The translations under genes were made by a program, and so were the position numbers. A DNA stretch of 64,000 nucleotides. It comes from Schistocephalus solidus (lineage: Eukaryota; Platyhelminthes; Cestoda; Diphyllobothriidea; Diphyllobothriidae). The notes beneath the pieces were generated by a model. That model did no database searches. It was given only the letters and a program-made list of their open reading frames with translations, and was not told the origin of the DNA. Below are positions 24,311-36,400 of this stretch, piece by piece; within the stretch, counting starts at the first letter, position 1; every line of letters begins with the position of its first letter. Location of the stretch: assembly GCA_017591395.1 (NCBI GenBank), contig WEDG01004641.1, positions 100,081 to 164,080 on the forward strand. The letters run 5' to 3'.

Positions 24311-25847
24311 CTGCCCCGTTTTTATGGCCAGATAAGGCCACGATGACTGGAGTTAGACGTGAGCACACTGATTGACCAAGGTAAACAGCTCATCTACGCG
24401 TGCAACACACGCGATTTTTGAATGACTGATGTTCGAGGTGTTTTTAACATTTGTCGTGCATACTCGTGTGACTGAATAGACAGAAGCGTAGCTCAAGCAC
24501 GCTTGCATGTGCACGTAGGGTGGGTTTGTGCGGGAATTTGGACTACGCTGCCGTTGGAGAAACTTTAATGTATGGACATATGACTAAACTGGGCTCCTGC
24601 TGTGTTTGAGTGTGTGGCTACGGTGTGGGCCAGAGATACCAGTATGACGCGAATAGCTTGGAGGTTCAAACCATGATTCTTCACTTTTCGCTTCGATGGG
24701 TGCATAGGTAAACCAACAGACTAATGCGTTGGTGCAGTACCAAACTTGACAGGTTGCTGCTGTCGATGCTGGTGGTTATGGCGGCTGTGGTAGGGGTGGG
24801 TGTGGTTGTCCTTTAGGCCTGAAGTGCCCGCTTACGACTATTGGGGCGACGATACTCCGCCACAGCAAGCTCGGACTGAGACAGAGCGTTGCGGCGATCA
24901 AAAGTGGACGGGGCGAGTCTTGCGATATCGCGGATGGTGGTAGTGACCTTTTTACCCTATGTGAGTGAGTCGAGTGCGGTATCATAACGCTGAGCCCAGA
25001 GGTGCCCAAAAATTCCGATCTCGAATGTTCCTCCTGTATTCAGAGTCCTGAACAGTTGTCCAAAACGGGCAGCACCTATCGCTGGGTAGTTAGTATGTAC
25101 CGTATGTATGAGTTGCTTCGTTCTTGTTGTCCTCTCTGATGAGGAACTCAGGTATGACTTAGAACGTTCAGGTAGAAACGCAAGTAGTTTTTTATGCTCG
25201 ATCGATCGCATTTCTCACTTCAAAGTGTACCACGTACTCTATTAACGAGACAGCTTCTGCCCCGCGCTCGATTGCGACGCTTTTACAAGCAATTACCTGT
25301 TTACCAGTGCATAATTTAGTTTCTGAAGGTTGTCCTCACCTCCTCTTTCTGCTCATACTCCATAAGTGAATAAACAATTGAATTAACCTTCTTCTGAAAG
25401 GGGTCCTAATGTACATATAAGTTTAGGTGACTAATGACGGCTGCGTTAATTACGTCGCCGGCCTACTTGTAAGCCGTTCACCTTAATGGTAAGTGTGTGT
25501 GCGCAAACAAATTAAACTTCGTCAATTACGTCCAGACTGACTCATGACCACGCGAAAGAAGAGGGACACTGCATTTTCAAGAATGTAATTTACCTGACTG
25601 TAAGTGTGAAAGGTGACATTCTCCACCTCGAAATCCAGGACTCGGTTTATGGTTTCATTTATTAAAAGTGAACTACTCTACATAATGTCGGGCAGCTGAA
25701 ATATTAACTTAATTGTATATTACATTGGCCTGCCCTAACATCTGAGGCATCGGCATTGTGGGTAGTTCATCTTTGTTTAAGCTCCGCCGTACACGTCATC
25801 AAGAGTGGATGAGCCTTCTGTGTGATTAAACTCATGACTCCCAGTGG
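24311..25847. other. Unassigned DNA
   Basis: No gene, transposon or repeat recognised; G-rich around 24770-24810. Confidence 0.5.
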
Positions 25848-25940
25848 GGCCTCGTAGCTCAAGTGGCTAGAGCGTTGGCTGTACTAAGGTCTTCCCCTTG
25901 CAGGTGTGAGTTCGAATCCCACCGAGGCCGTCGAGTTTTT
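25848..25940 (+). tRNA. tRNA-like Pol III unit (tRNA pseudogene or SINE head)
   Basis: An 82-base unit (25848-25929) starts GGCCTCG and ends CGAGGCC, a perfect 7-bp acceptor stem. It has a D-arm-like A box TAGCTCAAGTGGCTAGAGC, a T-arm GTGAGTTCGAATCCCAC with a good B box and one mismatch, and TTTTT at 25936-25940. The anticodon arm does not fold: TTGGC has no complement, although AAGG/CCTT could form a variable-arm-like hairpin. I cannot assign an amino acid. It is either a degenerate long-arm tRNA or a tRNA-derived repeat head. Confidence 0.5.
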
Positions 25941-26089
25941 CACAATTGGGTCAAGTGAAGTAATAAATTTCTGCCTCGTAAAGCCCTGAAAATAATATTT
26001 ATGCAGTTTATTTAGCCATGACGACCTGCTTGCCAGGTTCCTAAGAGGTGGAAATCAGAACTGATACGGATTGAGCCAGCTCGATAGTT

Positions 26090-27885
26090 TAATTTGGCCC
26101 CTGAGGGATTGTCATCAGCTTAGTCCGCAAACTTCTGCTCAGATCGTAACTAAGCAAACAAGAAGGCTGTTCGTTCGCCAAAATCATGGATTTATTCGTC
26201 TGAGCTTGTTTTAACACCGCTGATGCCGACGCTGTTGACTTCCTTGCAGCCCTGGAAGCCATGCTGGTGAGAACTGAAACAACCGAGGATGAGAAGCACG
26301 CCATCCGACAACGTTTCACACCTTTGCTGATGGCGCACAGACCAACGAAATGTGTTTTGAAGAGTGAGTCAAAAGCTATGAAGGAACTAAGGACGGACGA
26401 ACAAATCATCATTCTACTCGCTGATAAGGGGCGATCAACTGTCGAAATGAATCGAGAAGACTACAATGGGAAAGCCAAGGCTCTACTTGATGATAGAGAA
26501 TTTTACAGACCAGCACAGGACGCCCAAGCCAAATCGGTAGCGAATCGGTTGAATAAATTATTCGGGGAATTCAAACGCCAAAATGTGATTACAAAGAACG
26601 AACGGTGCCAAATGAAACCAATGGATACGGCTCTGGCTCGCTTCTATGGTCTGCCAAAGGTCCATAAACAAAATGTTCCACTGTGGCCAATTGTCACCCT
26701 GAAAGGCAGCCCCACCTATAATCTAGCAAAATAGATGTACTTGAAATTGAAATTCCTCCAAAACAATTCGCTTGCCTCAGTCCGTTCGGCCTCCCAATTA
26801 CTGGCAGACCTCCAAGGTTGGAGGATATAATCGGACGAAGTGATGGTCTCTTTTGACGTGACGTCCTTATTCATATCCATCCCGCCGAGCTTAGCACAAG
26901 TAGTCCTGTGCCGGAAACTTGAGGAGTCATACGACGAAACCCAGAGTTCTCTCAAAATTGAACACCTTATGAAGCTATTCGAATTTCGCCAAAAGACCTA
27001 CTTCACCTTTGCCGGAGAAACCTATGAGCAGATCAAGGGAACTCCAATGTGCTCCCTAATCTCCGGTTTAGTGGCAGAATTGGTCCTACAAGAGCTGGAA
27101 AAGATCGCTTTCACCCGACAGCAGCCTATCTTTTGGTGCTGTTACGTAGATGACACCTTTTTTACCCTGAAGAGGAACATGCTGCAGCATTTCCATGATC
27201 ACCTTAGCTCGATCTTCCCAGATATAGAATTCACGAGGAAGGAAGAATAAGAGCAGCAGCTCCCCTTCCTTGATGTACTCGTCAGGCGATGTCACAAGGG
27301 CGAAATAGAAATGGCCGTCTACAGGAATGTGACGAATACCACACAGCTTCTCAATTTTAACAGCAACCATCCGGTGGCTCACAAACGAAACTGTGTGAGA
27401 ACATTGTTCAAACGCATCCAGATCCATTGCGGCAACCCGGCGGAAAAAGCATGCGAAGCCCGTTACCTCCGCGACCAGTTTATGCGGAACGGCTATCCGA
27501 AGGCGTTCATACGCCGATGCCTACGTGTTCGCCCCCGAGGACTCAACCAAAACCAACCCCTACGGTATGGCATGCGATGCAATGCATCAAGGGCGTGTCA
27601 GAAGCGACCGAGCACATTGTTGCGGAACTTGGTGTCGAAATTGCACACTGACCCAAAGCTACCATGCGCAGTTAGGTCATGAAAATCAAGGACAAATTAT
27701 ATCCTAATAAGCAGTCGGCGCTAGTGTATCGCATCCCGTGCCAAAACCTTTCCTGTAACTGCACAGGACAGATTGGACGTATGCTTGGATCGCGCATACA
27801 CGAGCATAAGCGAGAGCAGCGGAGAGCAAATATCAGGAGGTTCCGTCCGGAAAGCATAAATCGGTTTAGCCGTGGTAGTTAGCAG
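26090..27885 (+). pseudogene. Penelope-like element, near full-length ORF with RT and GIY-YIG
   Basis: Translating from about 26204 gives an N-terminal region (FLAALEAMLVRTETTEDEKH), RT fingers (ARFYGLPKVHK), motif A (MVSFDVTSLF), motif B (KGTPMCSLISG, normally GTPMGSPISG) and motif C YVDD at 27143-27154. Then come LPFLDVLV, HKRNCVRTLF, CEARYLRDQFMRNGYPKAFIRRCLR and a GIY-YIG core ALVYRIPC...CNCTGQIGRML (27720-27795). Lesions are in-frame stops at 26732, 26828 and 27248, a frameshift near 27570, and loss of most of the tail after about 27830. This Penelope copy retains the most domains. No EN-less RT domain alone could explain the tail. Confidence 0.92.
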
Positions 27886-28229
27886 CAGCCGGCCGTGTAC
27901 CCCTAGCGAAAAGGAGTGCGTACGAGTGGCTAAGGTGAACCAGAATTAAGAATACCGGTGAAGAGTGCACAGCAAGCTGAAGGTGTCTGAGTTGCGAGTA
28001 ATTGCGGCCTGCTGTGAGGTGGTGGCTGCCACAACGGGCAGTGCTGCAGATCCGCTGAACCAAAAACGGAAGTGAGATTAGATCACGGCACACGTTAATA
28101 GGGTTGGACAGAGTCCGGGCGAAGCTACACTGTCTTACTGTCTTACACGTGTATGGTTGCATGGCTTAGACGTAGGGCATCCACGCCACGTCATACACGG
28201 CTCCCAAGCCCACTACCACTTGGTCAACA
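27886..28229. other. Unassigned DNA
   Basis: Nothing recognised between the Penelope relic and the SINE-A copy. Confidence 0.5.
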
Positions 28230-28660
28230 GGCTCAAACATTTGGTTGGTGCATGGGCGAGGGAAGAGAGTGAGACCAACATTGGGTTTTTCATCCTCACA
28301 GCACATAAATGCACTCCTCACTAGAATAGATCTGGAGTGCTTGATTTATCACCACATGCTAAGGATCGTGATTCGAAAGGCTGTCAGCTGATGGAATAAC
28401 TCGGTCGTCACCACACAATTATCCTCTTAAACATTCTTAGTCATGCGATACCTGACCCAGCCATATTATAATCTGGTACGTGCTTTTGGGACCAGGTCGT
28501 GTGTGTAGCAAGCGTAGATTTATTGTTAAGCTTTGTCAGCCACTGCACCTGATTCCCTCTCTGAGCATGCCTGGGTGCACGCGGAAAGGGAGAGCGCATT
28601 AGATGCCTCGCAAGTCCGCCTTACATTAAAATTAATTCATGCAAATGTCAACGTTCTGTG
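28230..28660 (+). repeat. SINE-A copy
   Basis: Shared landmarks are TTGGTGCATGGGCGAGGGAA, GAAAGGCTGTCAGCTGATGG, AATAACTCGGTCGTCACC, GGACCAGGTCGTGTGTG and the terminal CGCATTAGATGCCTCGCAAG. It aligns in order to 48520-48940. The B box is eroded. Confidence 0.65.
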
Positions 28661-31600
28661 CCCACTTCATGTAACACACGTATAGGGGTCCTACTCTGGG
28701 CGCCTGCTGCAACACCGCCGCTCGCGTGTACTTACGCGCGCACCTATGCACGACCAATCACAGCTATCCAAACCGGTCAATCAACTTCAAAGCCGACGCA
28801 GACAAGCCCTCGCCCTCGCCTCCTCTTGCAGCATCGGAAGTGTGCTATCGTGTGGTGGCCAAGCTCCTCTCACCTAGTATCCAATCCGTCTGTACAGAAT
28901 ATAATGCTCTACCTGTTGGTGTCCAAGCCCTCGTTAACCTATTCGGGACCGGGCCTGAAAATCGTAGGGGCTACCTATGACAGAGATCGTCATTCTCGAC
29001 AGCTGAAATGTCGTGTGGTGGGCATAAAAGTTCACCGCTGGGCTGGAGAGTGTGATTGACGAGAAGAAACAGTGTTTGTTGTTTGTGTGCGTTTGACATC
29101 CGAACGAGAATGGAGTTGTTTTGGCGGAATTAAAACATAACCTATATTCTATGATTGACCGACTTTCCACGTGAACGGTCCTTCAACTTGGAATGGGCAC
29201 GCACAGATCAAATTCACGTCTCAAATCAAAGTAATTTTAGTGGGGTCACTAAAACGTGAACAATTACTAGATCGCGAAACGACCAAGGTACCACCGTCAG
29301 ATTCTTCCCGGCCTGCATTGGTTTACCTCGGACATTGTCCGGTTCAACGCTTGTTTATTTGGTACGTGACCGCGTGGTTGCTACCCTTAAACCAGGGAAT
29401 GGACGTATTTGGGGCAGCGATTTGATAAGTGAAAGAAAGACCTAGTTGTGGCATTTTGGGTAGGCCTAAGGTAACCCCCTTCCCGTTCGCTCATTCCCCG
29501 TCATGCATTAGGGTTAGGACTGGGCATAGGCTTAGGGGTTAAGGTTAGGCATAGGTTCAGGGTTTAGGTCATCATTGCTGTCAACTTCAATTATATCTTT
29601 AGTGACGGCCATCGTGAGAGTCGGATTTAACCGTATATTCTTCCTGCTTTCACCTCGAATTTGGTTGGTCATTATGGGCTGGGATAAGTTCACTTGGAAT
29701 ATCTAACCAATGCTCTTGATTTTAATTTTTTTGCCCGTTTACACAGAAGTGCACGTAGACTAAGGCCTGAGTAGAAAAAGGGGTATCAACAGAGGCTGAG
29801 TATCTGATCCACCGTCTCCTCTCTCGGACCAACAGTCACAAAATCTCATATTAAACCGGCTAACTGAATTTTCCCCGGTTTAATTAACCAACAAAAACTT
29901 CTAGTGGTAAAGCCAGGTTTAAAAATTCTGGCCAGTTCCTTTAAGATGACTCAAATGGAGCAATCGGGACCGTGGATTATTAAGGACCCAAAGCTATTGC
30001 CCTGACAAGCAATCTGGTTTGAGCATGCCTGGTAGGCTATCCTATCAAAATCCTTGAAAATTATCACATTAGCGAAAAGAATTCTTGTGGTTTGACTTGA
30101 AAGTTATGGCACTGATGCTTCTCCTTGCAGGCTGGACACAGTTGTGAGATTACTTTCTAGCTGAACGCAGCAGGTGACTGCTATCGCATTTTTGTCACAC
30201 AGAAGGTCGAAGTTGGAATGTGACTGTGTAGATAATTCGGTTTACACGTGTACGGGTCCATGAAGGAGACCACGGAAAGAATAATTATCACAGGAAACCT
30301 GCTACCAAAGAAGGTGTCCTGATGTAAACGTGAATGTTTTTGTTTTTTTGTTTATGCAAAACAAAATTGTATGCTTATTGTTTCGGGATAAGAGATCCGA
30401 GATGCAGTATTTACCATCGGCAACTTCTATATTTTGCGCATCCTAGATCGAGAGTAAACTTGTCATTTTTTAAACTACTGGATTCTGATAATGTACACTC
30501 GGGTAAAAAATCAGTTTGTGGTTTGGAGAAAGGAGTTTGCTATAGGACGGCGTGTAACGGACTGTTTTCTTTATATCACCTTAACGGTTTCCGTCGTCCC
30601 AAGTCTTTTATGCTCCTACGAGTTTGGGTAAGCAGAAAAAATCCTCGTTGTGATCTCCTGATGGAAGGAAGGTACAGAGGCAGATGTGCCCCCCTCCCCC
30701 TGCTGTGGTTATACGGTGGATATAGTCGAAAATGACGGTCAAACTGGTAATCGAGACAGATCAAAGGGTCGGACCGGAACTATGGACCGGCTTATAACAG
30801 GTGGTCAGCAGCTACATTCCAGCTTAAGTCGTATACTTGCAAATGCAAACATATGGTTTTCCACTGAAGTTGATCCTATCCAACTCAACTGTTGACCAAC
30901 GTTCAGAGCGAATTTCTCAGGCCTTTTCCGATAATTAAACAATTTCGGATTTAGCGTTTTCGGGTCATGTAGCAAAGTTGCTCTCACACTGAATTGTTTG
31001 TGTGTTCGGAAAAAAGCAGCATAAAGAGCAATTTTGGCGACAGATGCGCAAACTTTATTGTTCATTCCGTTATCGGTAGACCTGATTGAAAATGGATTTC
31101 CGGTCTTATTGCAGGTAGCCTTCGCTAAATTCCAGGGTAACTATGGTAAGGGTTAAAGTTGAGACACGGTAGTGGGTAACCTCCGGCATTTAGCGCGAGG
31201 TCACTTGTAGGGAAGGCTCACATTTCTGCGTCCGCCACTGGTACTAACTGAAATTTTGATTTTCAACCGTTGTCCGGGGCAGCTGTAGAACACTTGGCTG
31301 GTCGTTGACTCCTCTCGAGTCCTATTCCACCTGCTTATAGAGCTCCAGTCTTCGTATAGACCTATCCAGCCAATCGAACATACTAAAGACTTACACGAGC
31401 AACCATGCCTGTCCAGATGATTACTTTTAGTGCAAATAATAGGAAGATGAGTGCACGGACTCGAGTTCACAAATTTAATTTAAGTAATCGATGGGACTAC
31501 TAGTTGTTACTACAGTTGACAAAGCACAAATTGTTTTTCCCGAGCCTTTGCTGAGCTTAGTACATTAAAATGAAATGTTCTGGAGGAATCGAAGTATACT

Positions 31601-32373
31601 GACCTTCCCTCAGTGCAATCACTCGTCGTAAATTTGTTTTGTTCCCTTTTCAAAAAGCAGGCTTTTGTGAATTTTTAATAACTCTCGGTTTGTGAGCTCC
31701 CTGTGGATCACGAGCTAAACACCCGTCGCATTCGACGCCATTGGCAGCAAAACGTCTTCTCGGGGGCCGTAATTTATTTTTTTTACAGTTGCGCTAAAGT
31801 TTTTAGGCCAGGCATTCTCCACTGTCCTCTCTAACCGTCCTGAATTTTATACGATAATTCGAGGACGAAACTAGGTTGCTGTCAAAAAACTCCACTTGCT
31901 GGTTAATTTTGCCGCGTTCATTACTCCGCCCTGCATATTGATCCTCAGAGCATATCTCGTGAGCATCAACACACATTTCGGACTGCATGCCGCCCTATGT
32001 CACCTTCGTCTTCCTTCACCGCTTGACTCATTTAAGCATTTTAAAAGTCTCACCCTATGTAAAACTGCCTGTTCCAGTCCGCTAGATTTATTTGTTTTAC
32101 TTTTCGCAGTTTTCTACAGGCTACCTTCTGTTGCAACGCAGAAGTCGCATTGGCTCACAACAGGCTTCTAGATGGCGTCAGCAGCCGGTAGCGAAACTGA
32201 ATCACTGGCCTAGAACTCGGGTGTGCCGCAAGCCTTTATTTACTGCTGGATGCAGAAAACGCACTTACTGGCTAACACCAGCAGTCAGGGCAGAGGTAAA
32301 ATCACATGTCTAAAAGGACTGCGAAAGCAGAGTATCCGATGGAGCCCACAGATCTGATACTTGCTAAGGTAGG
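28661..32373. other. Mostly unassigned DNA with a TTAGGG-like patch
   Basis: 29505-29570 carries a degenerate TTAGGGTTAGG-like patch that may be an eroded member of the TIR family. 30334-30735 is open for 133 codons on the plus strand and 28658-29059 for 133 codons. Neither shows a domain, a splice pattern or low complexity typical of a real protein that I can name. The rest holds nothing recognised. Confidence 0.4.
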
Positions 32374-32664
32374 GATGCCTTGTATGGTCACGTAAAGGAG
32401 ATACGGAACTAGGAACCGCCCCACCCGCTTAAAATAGGTGCACTTAGGGCCAATTTCAGGAAGGATAACCTTACCCGTGTCTTAACACTAACACTAACCC
32501 TAACATAAAACTAAACTAAACCCTAGAATCCTTCATGACCCTAACTCCAACTCTGACCTTAACCTCAAACTTAAATATAACCCTAACCTTTATCTTAAAA
32601 GTAATTTTCTTGGAATTTGGCGGTTCCTATTCCTGTGTCCTGTTTAGGCGGCCATACGAGGCAT
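32374..32664. mobile_element. TIR element with telomere-like interior
   Basis: Left end GGTAGGGATGCCTTGTATGG; the reverse complement of the right end reads GGTAAAGATGCCTCGTATGG, then CCGCCTAAACAGGACAC. The interior has the CGCCCCACCC box, a TTTCAGGAAGG segment, a degenerate CTAACCCTAAC array (32485-32600) and a TTGGAATTTGGCGG segment, in the same order as the 19434 copy. No open frame. About 291 bp. Confidence 0.8.
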
Positions 32665-33139
32665 CTTTACCATTGGTAAATGCAACGGTTACATCTGCCA
32701 AGTTTTAAGGAAGGGTGGGAGAAGGGTTTGCATACTCAAAAATCCCAATGAGGTGACCGTCCAGTTGCTTAGAAAAGTCCGAAACCGAGGAATTAGCTGT
32801 GGAGTGGCCACGGAGCGTCTTCATCAGGTCGCTCCTTTTTTAGGTGCACATTGCAGGTACTTTCAAGTGGGCGAGACGGCGCTTTTATTTGAGCCACCTT
32901 ATCGTCAAAAACGCACCGTCAGAAGCGCGCGACTTCTTTTCTTAAAAAAATAACGCGGCCAGGTTATTATTTTTTGGTTCAGAATAAGCGGTGGACGCAT
33001 GAACGAACGTCTACAAGAGCAAGCTGTTTCAATTTCTTGTCGTGCCTCCGAAGCTCCAGTGCTAAGCCAAATCCCTGAATATCGATTTTTTTGTAATTTT
33101 TCGCTGAACAACCAGCCAACAGTCAGTAATGTGGTGATG
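32665..33139. other. Unassigned DNA
   Basis: Nothing recognised. Confidence 0.5.
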
Positions 33140-33550
33140 GTAGAGGGGCACGCACTGATCGTGTTAAGGAACACACTAGTCCTGTCGTGCCTCGGGGTTC
33201 ACTCTTGAGTCCCACCAGCAGCTACACAGCGGCTAGTAGTTTAGGCAAAATAACATATCCGAAGAAGACAAGGGAGACTTGAATTACCGTTTCTGGTTTA
33301 TTAGCCGCCATCAGCCAGTCATACCTAACCCCCAGGTGTTGCAACTCCTAAGTCTCGAACTCGTGACCTGTCGGTTGGAAGTCCGACGCCATAAACATTG
33401 AACCGCGAGATCCTTATCACTTCAGTTGAGATCGGGTAGATTAACAGTGGTAAAGGGGGCACTCAGCGATCATGTTATGGGACACACTCGTCCCGCTGTG
33501 CCTCGTGCTCGCTCTTGAACCCCGCTGACAATTATACAGTGGATGGTATA
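33140..33550 (-). repeat. SINE-B, body-head-tail-body arrangement
   Basis: On the minus strand a body (33550-33455, second hairpin GGGAC/GTCCC-like) is followed by a tRNA-like head (about 33420-33350, B box GAGTTCGAGAC), a tail (CTGATGG, GAAA, GTC) and a second body (33240-33150). The two bodies are about 326 bases apart, showing a partial tandem of a roughly 300-base unit. Confidence 0.75.
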
Positions 33551-33861
33551 CAGCATGCTGTTGGCTGGCGTGTTACTACTGTCTGGACGACCTAATATTT
33601 CCATCTTCTCTCTCTTCTACGGACGCCAGCTCAGCCAATATATACGTTTCACAAATAAAAAAAAGTAGGCGTTGGAGATGTTGATACGAATCTGTTGTTA
33701 TGCCAGTGCAATCAAAATCCTGTCCACCACTTAGAGTGTTTATACGTGAAGCGCCTGGTAACATGGTGGCTGTAAGTGGCTTACAAGAACGCTCATCTTG
33801 ACTCCATAAACAACTCTGTTTTCAAATACAGGCTTTTCAACCGTCTCTTGGAGCCTGTCAC
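33551..33861. other. Unassigned DNA
   Basis: Nothing recognised. Confidence 0.5.
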
Positions 33862-34092
33862 GGTAGAGGTCGCTTATATGCTCCACCCCTTAGCGCCCGC
33901 AGGACACAGGAATCCCTCGTAATATAGGTGGTTTTGCTCCGAATTCCAGGAAAAATTAGGGTAGGTTTAAGGGTAGCATTGGGGGGATGTTTACCCTTCC
34001 TTGAATCTAGAGCAAAGCCATCTGTATAATGGCGGGAGCGTTCATATTCCCGTGTCCTGACGGGGTGAGGAGGGCGTATAAGAGATTTCAAC
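33862..34092. mobile_element. TIR element, shorter diverged copy
   Basis: Left end GGTAGAGGTCGCTTATATGC continues to CGCAGGACACAGGAAT. The reverse complement of the right end gives GAAATCTCTTATACGCCC and CAGGACACGGGAATAT. The interior keeps CGAATTCCAGG and a small TTAGGGTAGG patch, but the telomere-like array is short. About 230 bp. Confidence 0.6.
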
Positions 34093-34479
34093 TCCTATCA
34101 CTGGTCGCGCAACTGAGGTGGATTGGCAAAGCCTGGTTAATTGAAACAAAGCCGTCCTGGGATAGTTGCTTCTGATTCGTTCGTTGTGCCCAGTCAGTGG
34201 TGACTCAATTTCAGGCTAGAAAGAGCAGAGGCTGTACCTCCCGTCCCGTCGGCTATCGAGCTTAGCCCTTACAGGCTCACGCTGTGTCCGCTGCGATCAA
34301 AACTCTTCAAAGTCGAGTGAAGGTTGCGTTCGGTGATCAAACTGTCTGGTGACTACAAATACTTCTGAAAGACCATCGTCCATAATACTTTGCCGTTATC
34401 TGACGCAACAGTTCCACAGTCGCGAGCGACGGCATCCACAGTGTGTCTGGTGAAGCGGGAGCAAGGCGCCAACTTGCAC
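34093..34479. other. Unassigned DNA
   Basis: Nothing recognised. Confidence 0.5.
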
Positions 34480-34990
34480 GTCAATTGGTTTATATACGAA
34501 GGTAGGATTGCACAGCATCTATCGCACTCTCCTACCCCACCCAGCTTGCTCCGATGGCAAGACGACCGTAGGCGGGGTCGAGCGCAGTGACCGACAAAGC
34601 TAAACAGACCATCCACACGTGCCGACCTCGACCTGGTTCTCAAAGCATCTAGCCGTCTTTTATGAGGGTGGCTGCGATCTCACAGCCGTGAAAGTGCCGT
34701 TGGGGCCACATTACGAAGGCAACTTTGAGTCTGACTCTCAGTTTTGAGAAGGACTGATTTAGTCCGTCAACTGACAACCTTCCAAACCACGACTGACAGC
34801 GCGTGGTGATAGATTCAAGCGTGTCATATCTATAACATTGCATAATGCGCTGATGTGCCGTAGAGTGTGGATTCCCCAGTTTCGGCCTCAGCCTCGTCCC
34901 ATGCAGCAGTCGGCTGTACGAGTCTGTCCACCAGATGGAGGTGTGATTGGGCTCAGTGGCTGACGTGGCCTGAAGGCCTACTTCTAGGGT
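34480..34990 (-). repeat. SINE-A copy (minus orientation)
   Basis: Aligned landmarks are CTCTCCTACCCCACCC, GGGCCACATTACGAAGGC, a TGACTCTCAG segment, CCGTCAACTGACAACCTTCC and a CGTGGTGATAGATTCAAGC segment, matching 5150-5430 and 43400-43690. Confidence 0.65.
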
Positions 34991-35049
34991 GTGCCACCAC
35001 TAGCCCTGTGTACGGCATTAACCTACTTCCCTTTCTTGGTTAATATCCT

Positions 35050-35520
35050 CTACAGTACAGTCCTATGTGGGGAAAATTGCAATTACCCGACTGTTTGACT
35101 GTTGATTTCGACTATGTCCACTGTATGCTCCACAGTATGGTGGTGCAGGGACGGAGACTTGCGCGTGGATTAGCTTTGAGTGATAGTAGACTTGCACTAC
35201 AGCTACCACACTCTATCTTCCCTTACCGCCTGTGTCCGGTGTCAATACAGAGGCCAGAAGACCGGAGGTGGGGTTGGGCGCAGATGGCCGGAGATTACCC
35301 TGACCGTGCTGCCATGTCTGATTCAGATCCCACGGAGTGGGAGTGCCATAAATGGCAAGTGGCTCGTGCACCTGCACCTACGCGTGCCACCACGCCGCCC
35401 CCCCCTCATGATCGGCATGTGTCATGGGAGCTCAGTCCGAATAACGCCTGCCGTGCCCTGATCTGGCCCCCTTGTCGATCCAGCGCATTTACCACGTGGC
35501 CCGTTTAGGGGGCAGTTACC
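35050..35520 (-). repeat. SINE-A copy (minus orientation)
   Basis: Landmarks: CTCCACAGTATGGTGGTGCA, GAGTGATAGTAGACTTGC, CGGTGTCAATACAGAGGC, AAGACCGGAGGTGGG, and GGAGTGCCATAAATGGC further right. 35521-35879 to its right holds nothing recognised. Confidence 0.65.
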
Positions 35521-35879
35521 CACTTACTGGTTCCCGTGCTGCTGGCTCAGATCAAGGATAGGCTAGGAGAAGACAAAAATGCCCCCTGCAGTGTTTCAAA
35601 CTTCTTCTGGTTAGTCTCATTTGTGTGTAACTAAGCTTTGGTTTGGTTGAAAGCAATCGTAAACAAGAAGTTCCAGGCATGGCTGACACGCAAATCCACG
35701 CAGACAAACTTGCGAACCAGATTGGTTTTGAACAGTTTCTTCTGGATGGGCTGGCAGTTCATTTTCCAGGTGTGCAGGCTTAGGTTAGGTCATCCAACCG
35801 CCCAAACGAAGAAATTGAAAAAAAACATAAATTACAAAAAAATCAGACATTTTCACATGTAGAATTGTTTTAATACCGT

Positions 35880-36400
35880 ATACTACTGTTTGATGCCTTT
35901 GTCACCTCGACAACTCGACGTGGCATAAGCGGGAGCAGATTTGCTGATAGGACCAGGTGGAGCGGTATCCCAAGCCCTATCAATGCTTAATTGAGGTTTT
36001 GTAGGTCACTTAAGCCATCCACTTTTTCAACTTGCGATCAAATATAATTCGAAATAGTTTCGATTGTATTCATATCCGGCAAACAAGCTGGTAGTTAAAG
36101 AGCACGTATAGTAGGCATAACTTTGGAACATCACGTTATAAAATAACGGTGAGATACAGGATTATATTATTGTAAGAGACAGTGGTTCATGGCTCACACA
36201 CACACCCATGGTATCAAATGAAGTCCTGGAATATTGCGGCATTCGTCAGCGGTCATGCTCCTATTTAAGGTGGCCACACCAATCATCCAATTTATCCAGA
36301 TATCACCCTACACATCAGCGGAACTAACGTAACCTTGAACGAGGAGACATGAGAACTGTATCACAGACGACTTTCCGGTGGTCCTCCATGCATTCGACAT
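35880..36400 (-). pseudogene. Tc1-type transposase relic, C-terminal part
   Basis: On the minus strand, short blocks match the C-terminal half of Tc1-like transposases: CLPDMNTIETI (third catalytic region, like SPDLNPIE), LNxALIGLGIP, and LLPLMPRRVVEVTKASNSSIRY near 35955-35882, the family's usual C-terminus. Upstream, ECRNIPG and a degraded catalytic region are only hinted at. Many frameshifts and stops. The SPN-type relic at 22 kb is a different subfamily. Confidence 0.6.
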
